Part shown: one piece after another, positions 8,593 to 11,495 of the stretch | Numbering within the stretch: position 1 is the first letter of the stretch | Layout of the letters: each line of letters opens with the position of its first letter | Source: DASRJX01 sp035649235 | Lineage (GTDB): Bacteria > Acidobacteriota > Polarisedimenticolia > Gp22-AA2 | Reading direction: 5' to 3' | NCBI GenBank assembly: GCA_035649235.1 | Contig: DASRJX010000007.1 | Location: forward strand, 1-11,495 | Length of the DNA: 11,495 nucleotides | Notes under the pieces: model-generated | What the model saw: the letters and a program-made list of their open reading frames with translations, nothing else | Database searches by the model: none | What the model was told of the DNA's origin: nothing | Translations under genes and position numbers: made by a program

Positions 8593-9305
8593 TACGACCT
8601 TCCGGGGACCCCCTGCTCGCCGCTCCCGGGAGAGGGATCCAGGGTGTACCCGATGCCCCCGACCGTCAGCAGGTAGCGGGGACGGGAGGGGTCGGCTTCG
8701 ATCTTGCGGCGCAGGCGATGGACCAGCTGCTTCAGGAGCTGGCGGTCCCCCATGCCGCGGTACCCCCAGACGTGGTTCGTGAGCCGATCCGCGGTCATCG
8801 TGTGGCCGCCGTTGGCGACCAGGTACTGCAGGAGGCGGAATTCCAGGTTGGTCAGCCGCACCGGGGAGGCGCCGCGCAGGCGCACCTCGCAGCGCTCCGT
8901 GTCGAGCGCGACGTCCCCCGCCTCCAGCGCCCCGGGCTTGTCCCCTCCCACCCGGCGCAGCAGAGCGCGCACCCGGGCCAAAAGCGTGCGCGGGCTGAAC
9001 GGCTTCGTGAGGTAGTCGTCGGCGCCGAGGTCGAGCCCCTGCACCTGGTCCTCCTCGGTCGCCCGCACGGTCAGCATCATGACGGGGGTCATGGCGCCGC
9101 CGGCCCGGATCCGCTTCAGGACCTCGAAGCCGTTCAGCCGCGGCATGTTGACGTCGAGGATGACGAGGTCGGGACGCTCGCTCTCGAAGGTCGCGAGGGC
9201 CGAGGGCCCGTCCTCCGCTTCGACGATGAGGTACCCCGCCTGGCGCAGGGCGAAGGCGATCAGCCGCAGCAGCTCCAGGTCGTCGTCGACCACCAGGATC
9301 TTCAT
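8592..9305 (-). CDS. OmpR/PhoB-family response regulator
   Basis: The 237-residue protein has an N-terminal receiver domain (1-118) with acidic residues D7-D9, phosphoacceptor D51 (VILDVNMP), T79 and K101 (YLTKPFS). A winged-helix DNA-binding domain follows (about 127-223), marked by LTNLEFRLLQYLV, HVWGYRG, LVHRLRRKIE and VGGIGYTL. All key residues are intact. The last 14 residues are a Pro/Gly-rich extra tail. The ATG at 9305 overlaps the stop of the upstream kinase as ATGA, so the two are translationally coupled and very probably a cognate pair. The wing motif and ordinary length place it with OmpR/PhoB-type activators that bind direct repeats. Targets are unknown; the membrane transporter upstream in the operon is a candidate. 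Confidence 0.96.
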   Translation of the reverse strand: MKILVVDDDLELLRLIAFALRQAGYLIVEAEDGPSALATFESERPDLVILDVNMPRLNGFEVLKRIRAGGAMTPVMMLTVRATEEDQVQGLDLGADDYLTKPFSPRTLLARVRALLRRVGGDKPGALEAGDVALDTERCEVRLRGASPVRLTNLEFRLLQYLVANGGHTMTADRLTNHVWGYRGMGDRQLLKQLVHRLRRKIEADPSRPRYLLTVGGIGYTLDPSPGSGEQGVPGRS

Positions 9306-11404
9306 GTCGCATCACCGGCCGGCAGGATGACGCACATCCGTGTGCCCGGCTTGCCGCCACCGCCGTGGCGCGCCTCCACGCGGCCACCGTGCCGCTCGAC
9401 GATCGATTTTACGATCCAGAGCCCCAGACCCATGCCGCTTTCCGCGGGCTCCTCGCCGGGGGAGCGCATGAAGCGCTCGAACAGGACGGCGCCGTCGCGC
9501 GGCTTGATGCCCGGCCCCTCGTCCTCGACCCACACGGTCACCTCGTGGTCGTCCACGCTCCCGCCGAGGCGGATGGTGGTGCCGGCCGGGGCGAACTTGT
9601 TGGCGTTGGCGAGCAGGTTCACGAACACCTGCACGAGGCGCGGACCGTCCCCCAGGACGCGCGGCAGATCTTCCGGCAGCTGCACGTCGAGCCGCTGGGC
9701 GCGCAGGGCGACGAGCGAGGAAGTCAATTCGAGCGCCTCGTGGATCACCATTTCGAGCGCGACCGGCTGGCGCCTGATGGATCCCCGCCCGGCGTCGATG
9801 CGCACGCTCTCCAGCAGGTTGTCGATGAGGTGCGTCAGCCGCAAAGTACCCCGCTCGAGCGACGCCACGAGGTCGCGCACCTCGTCGGGCGACAGCAGGC
9901 CCAGGCGGTCGCGCAGCAGCTCGATGGAGGCGAGTTGGGCGCTCAAGGGCGTGCGGAACTCGTGCGTGATGTTCGCCAGGACCGTGTCGCGCAAGCGGCG
10001 CGTCGCCTCGATGTCGGTCTCGTCGCGGATCACCTGGAACTGGCGGACCGCGAGGGTGGATCCGCCGGCGTCGGAGCCGGCTCCACCGGCATCGATGGAA
10101 GCGCTCGTGATCACGACCGATCGCCGCGACCCGTCCGGAAGCAGCAGGCTCTCGGTGGCGCGGGCGCTGCCGCGGTAGCGGGCGTGCACGATGGGGCAGC
10201 GTTCCTCGCAGGGCCGGATCCCGTCCGCCCCCTGGGGGTTCAGGACGTCGCCGCAGAACCGGCCCATCGCCTTCTCGGGCGTCGTCCCCAGGAGGGCCGC
10301 GGCCTGCGGGTTCAGGTAGGCGATGCGCCGCTCGAGGTCGACGGCGTAGACGCCCTCCACGATCCCCGCGACCACGGCCTCGGCCTCGGACTGCCTCTGG
10401 CGCAGCGCCTCGGTCACGTGCAGGAGGCGGCGGCGCATCTCCTCCATGGTGTCGGCCAGCGCCCCGATCTCGGCCCCGGGGGCGTGCGGGATCGGCGTCG
10501 CCAGGTCCCCGAGGCCGATCCGGGCCGAGGCCTCGGTGAGGGCCTCGAGAGGCTGGATGAGCATCCACCCCAGGAGGACGCTCAGCAGAGCAGCGCTCCC
10601 CGCCACGAGGATGGCCAGGATCAGGAGGGCCCGCGCCAGCCGGCGGAGTGGGGCCGTGACGTCGGTCGCCGGGAGCCGCGTCTCGAGGAGCCCGATGACC
10701 TCTCCGGACGAGGACCGCAGCGGCACCTCGGCCAGGTAGACGGCGTCCGGGTCGAGCCGGTCGGCGATCGGCTGGTCGAGGTCGACCGCGCGGCCGCGCG
10801 CCGACGCGGCGGGCGCGCTCCATTCGAGGGCGGCCGTCCGGTCGAGGATCGCCACGGGCAGACCGACCTGCCGGCCTACGGACTGCGCCAAGGCCCCGTT
10901 CATCGGCAGGGCGACGACCACGATCCCCTCCGGGACCCCCAGGATCGCCGCCGCGGCGCCGTACACGAGAGGTCCGGAGCCCGGGCTCAGGATGCCGGAT
11001 CCCCGGGGGTCGGCCCAGGTGCGGGCGATCTCCTCCCACGGCAGCGAGGCCTCGCCGACCGACGCGAAGCGGCGACCGCTGAGGACGACGGCGCAGCCGC
11101 GCAATTCGGCCGTGGGGCAGAACCGGCGCAGCAGCGCCTCGATGGCCCGCGCGTCCTTCGCCACCACGAGCCTCAGGAGTGTCGGGTCCTCCGCCAAAAG
11201 CCGCGCCTGTGTCGAGATCTCAAGGCCTGTGCGCTCGATGATCCGCTGGGCGCGCGCGCCCGCCACGGCCGCGCGGGCCATGGCCTGCTGGTCGGCGAAG
11301 CGGCGGAGGAGGCTCGCGGCGGCCGCCGCGACGCAGAGCACGGCCAAAAGGACCAGCCCGACGTTGACGCCAATGAGGAGGGTGCCGAGACTCAGCCGCC
11401 GCAT
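9302..11404 (-). CDS. Membrane sensor histidine kinase (periplasmic sensor, HAMP, PAS, HisKA, HATPase)
   Basis: The 700-residue protein has TM1 (about 7-33), a periplasmic sensor region (34-255) resembling CHASE/Cache-type double-domain sensors, TM2 (about 256-283), HAMP (about 281-333), PAS (about 340-465), HisKA with phospho-acceptor H481 (ANITHEFRTPL) and HATPase with N600, DEGPGI (628-633), FERF and GMGLGLWI (657-664). All kinase motifs are intact. The PAS domain has three Cys (C384, C399, C403) in a C-x14-C-x3-C arrangement (FCGDVLNP, RPCEERCPI). This is a known PAS subtype seen in some NtrY/AtoS-like and sigma-54 regulators, possibly redox- or metal-linked. The periplasmic part has C96 and C104, which could form a disulfide. 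The ATG at 11404 lies 4 nt after the stop of the upstream membrane protein, so the three genes look like one operon. The signal sensed is unknown. Confidence 0.95.
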   Translation of the reverse strand: MRRLSLGTLLIGVNVGLVLLAVLCVAAAAASLLRRFADQQAMARAAVAGARAQRIIERTGLEISTQARLLAEDPTLLRLVVAKDARAIEALLRRFCPTAELRGCAVVLSGRRFASVGEASLPWEEIARTWADPRGSGILSPGSGPLVYGAAAAILGVPEGIVVVALPMNGALAQSVGRQVGLPVAILDRTAALEWSAPAASARGRAVDLDQPIADRLDPDAVYLAEVPLRSSSGEVIGLLETRLPATDVTAPLRRLARALLILAILVAGSAALLSVLLGWMLIQPLEALTEASARIGLGDLATPIPHAPGAEIGALADTMEEMRRRLLHVTEALRQRQSEAEAVVAGIVEGVYAVDLERRIAYLNPQAAALLGTTPEKAMGRFCGDVLNPQGADGIRPCEERCPIVHARYRGSARATESLLLPDGSRRSVVITSASIDAGGAGSDAGGSTLAVRQFQVIRDETDIEATRRLRDTVLANITHEFRTPLSAQLASIELLRDRLGLLSPDEVRDLVASLERGTLRLTHLIDNLLESVRIDAGRGSIRRQPVALEMVIHEALELTSSLVALRAQRLDVQLPEDLPRVLGDGPRLVQVFVNLLANANKFAPAGTTIRLGGSVDDHEVTVWVEDEGPGIKPRDGAVLFERFMRSPGEEPAESGMGLGLWIVKSIVERHGGRVEARHGGGGKPGTRMCVILPAGDAT

Positions 11405-11408
11405 CGGC

Positions 11409-11495
11409 TCATGATAGCAGCCGGCCGGATTTTCCCTCGACCAGTCCCTTGACGACGAGGGTGACGAGGGCCAGGAAGGTGAGCAGCGACGCGAC
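11409..11495 (-). CDS. C-terminal end of a membrane protein, probably an ABC transporter permease
   Basis: Only the last 28 codons and the TGA stop are in the window. They encode a hydrophobic helix (ASLLTFLALVTLVVKGLVEG) and a short tail with Lys and Arg. The pattern of a last transmembrane helix followed by K-x-L-[LV]-E matches the end of binding-protein-dependent ABC permeases, most like the CysW/CysT sulfate type in my memory, but 28 residues cannot settle the substrate. The stop is 4 nt before the kinase ATG, so it is almost certainly co-transcribed with the kinase and regulator. This suggests the pair senses or controls the transported compound. Confidence 0.45.
   Translation of the reverse strand, partial: VASLLTFLALVTLVVKGLVEGKSGRLLS

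Noticed and set aside
9365..11452. Plus-strand open frame of 695 codons opposite the membrane kinase
   Set aside because: It is antisense to a gene with every histidine-kinase motif, has no recognisable domain and no ribosome binding site.

Overview
The window is 11.5 kb of GC-rich (roughly two thirds G+C by eye) bacterial chromosome, densely coded and almost entirely on the minus strand. The protein types point to an uncultured soil or sediment bacterium, perhaps Acidobacteriota or a neighbouring phylum. The hints are a CheB/CheR-PAS-kinase fusion, an RRM-type RNA-binding protein beside a cold-shock protein, and a small Cys-rich secreted protein beside RND metal-efflux sequence. No rRNA or other taxonomic marker is present, so this assignment is only an inference. 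I see no tRNA, rRNA, CRISPR array, IS element or phage gene.

Reading in the main direction of transcription (right to left): (1) 11495-8592 is an operon-like run made of the last 28 codons of a membrane protein (probably an ABC permease), a 700-residue membrane sensor kinase starting 4 nt later, and an OmpR-family regulator overlapping it by ATGA. (2) 8591-7706 is a cold-shock unit: a good sigma-70-type promoter, a leader of about 150 nt, a CspA-family gene, a strong terminator-like hairpin, then an RRM protein. (3) 7452-7697 is the only plus-strand gene, a small basic protein with a perfect Shine-Dalgarno and a TTG start; it converges on the RRM gene. (4) 7275-2900 is a 1224-residue CheB-CheR-coiled coil-PAS-PAS-HisKA_3 kinase coupled through a GTGA overlap to a NarL/FixJ regulator. 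(5) 2899-2441 is a non-coding gap with a cluster of perfect hairpins. (6) 2440-1639 holds two small genes and the C-terminal remnant of a CzcA/CusA-type RND pump; the rest of the efflux operon seems to have been deleted between them. (7) 1603-266 is an exported zinc peptidase of family M20, followed by (8) the start of a STAS-domain anti-sigma antagonist running off the left edge.

The window is therefore dominated by signal transduction: two complete kinase/regulator pairs plus one partial partner-switching protein. I did not find a clearly new multi-gene system. The items most worth a second look are the apparent scar of a deleted metal-efflux operon with its orphaned Cys-rich protein, the Cys-containing PAS domain of the second kinase, the chemoreceptor-methylation-like kinase with no chemotaxis genes around it, and the hairpin cluster in the largest gap.
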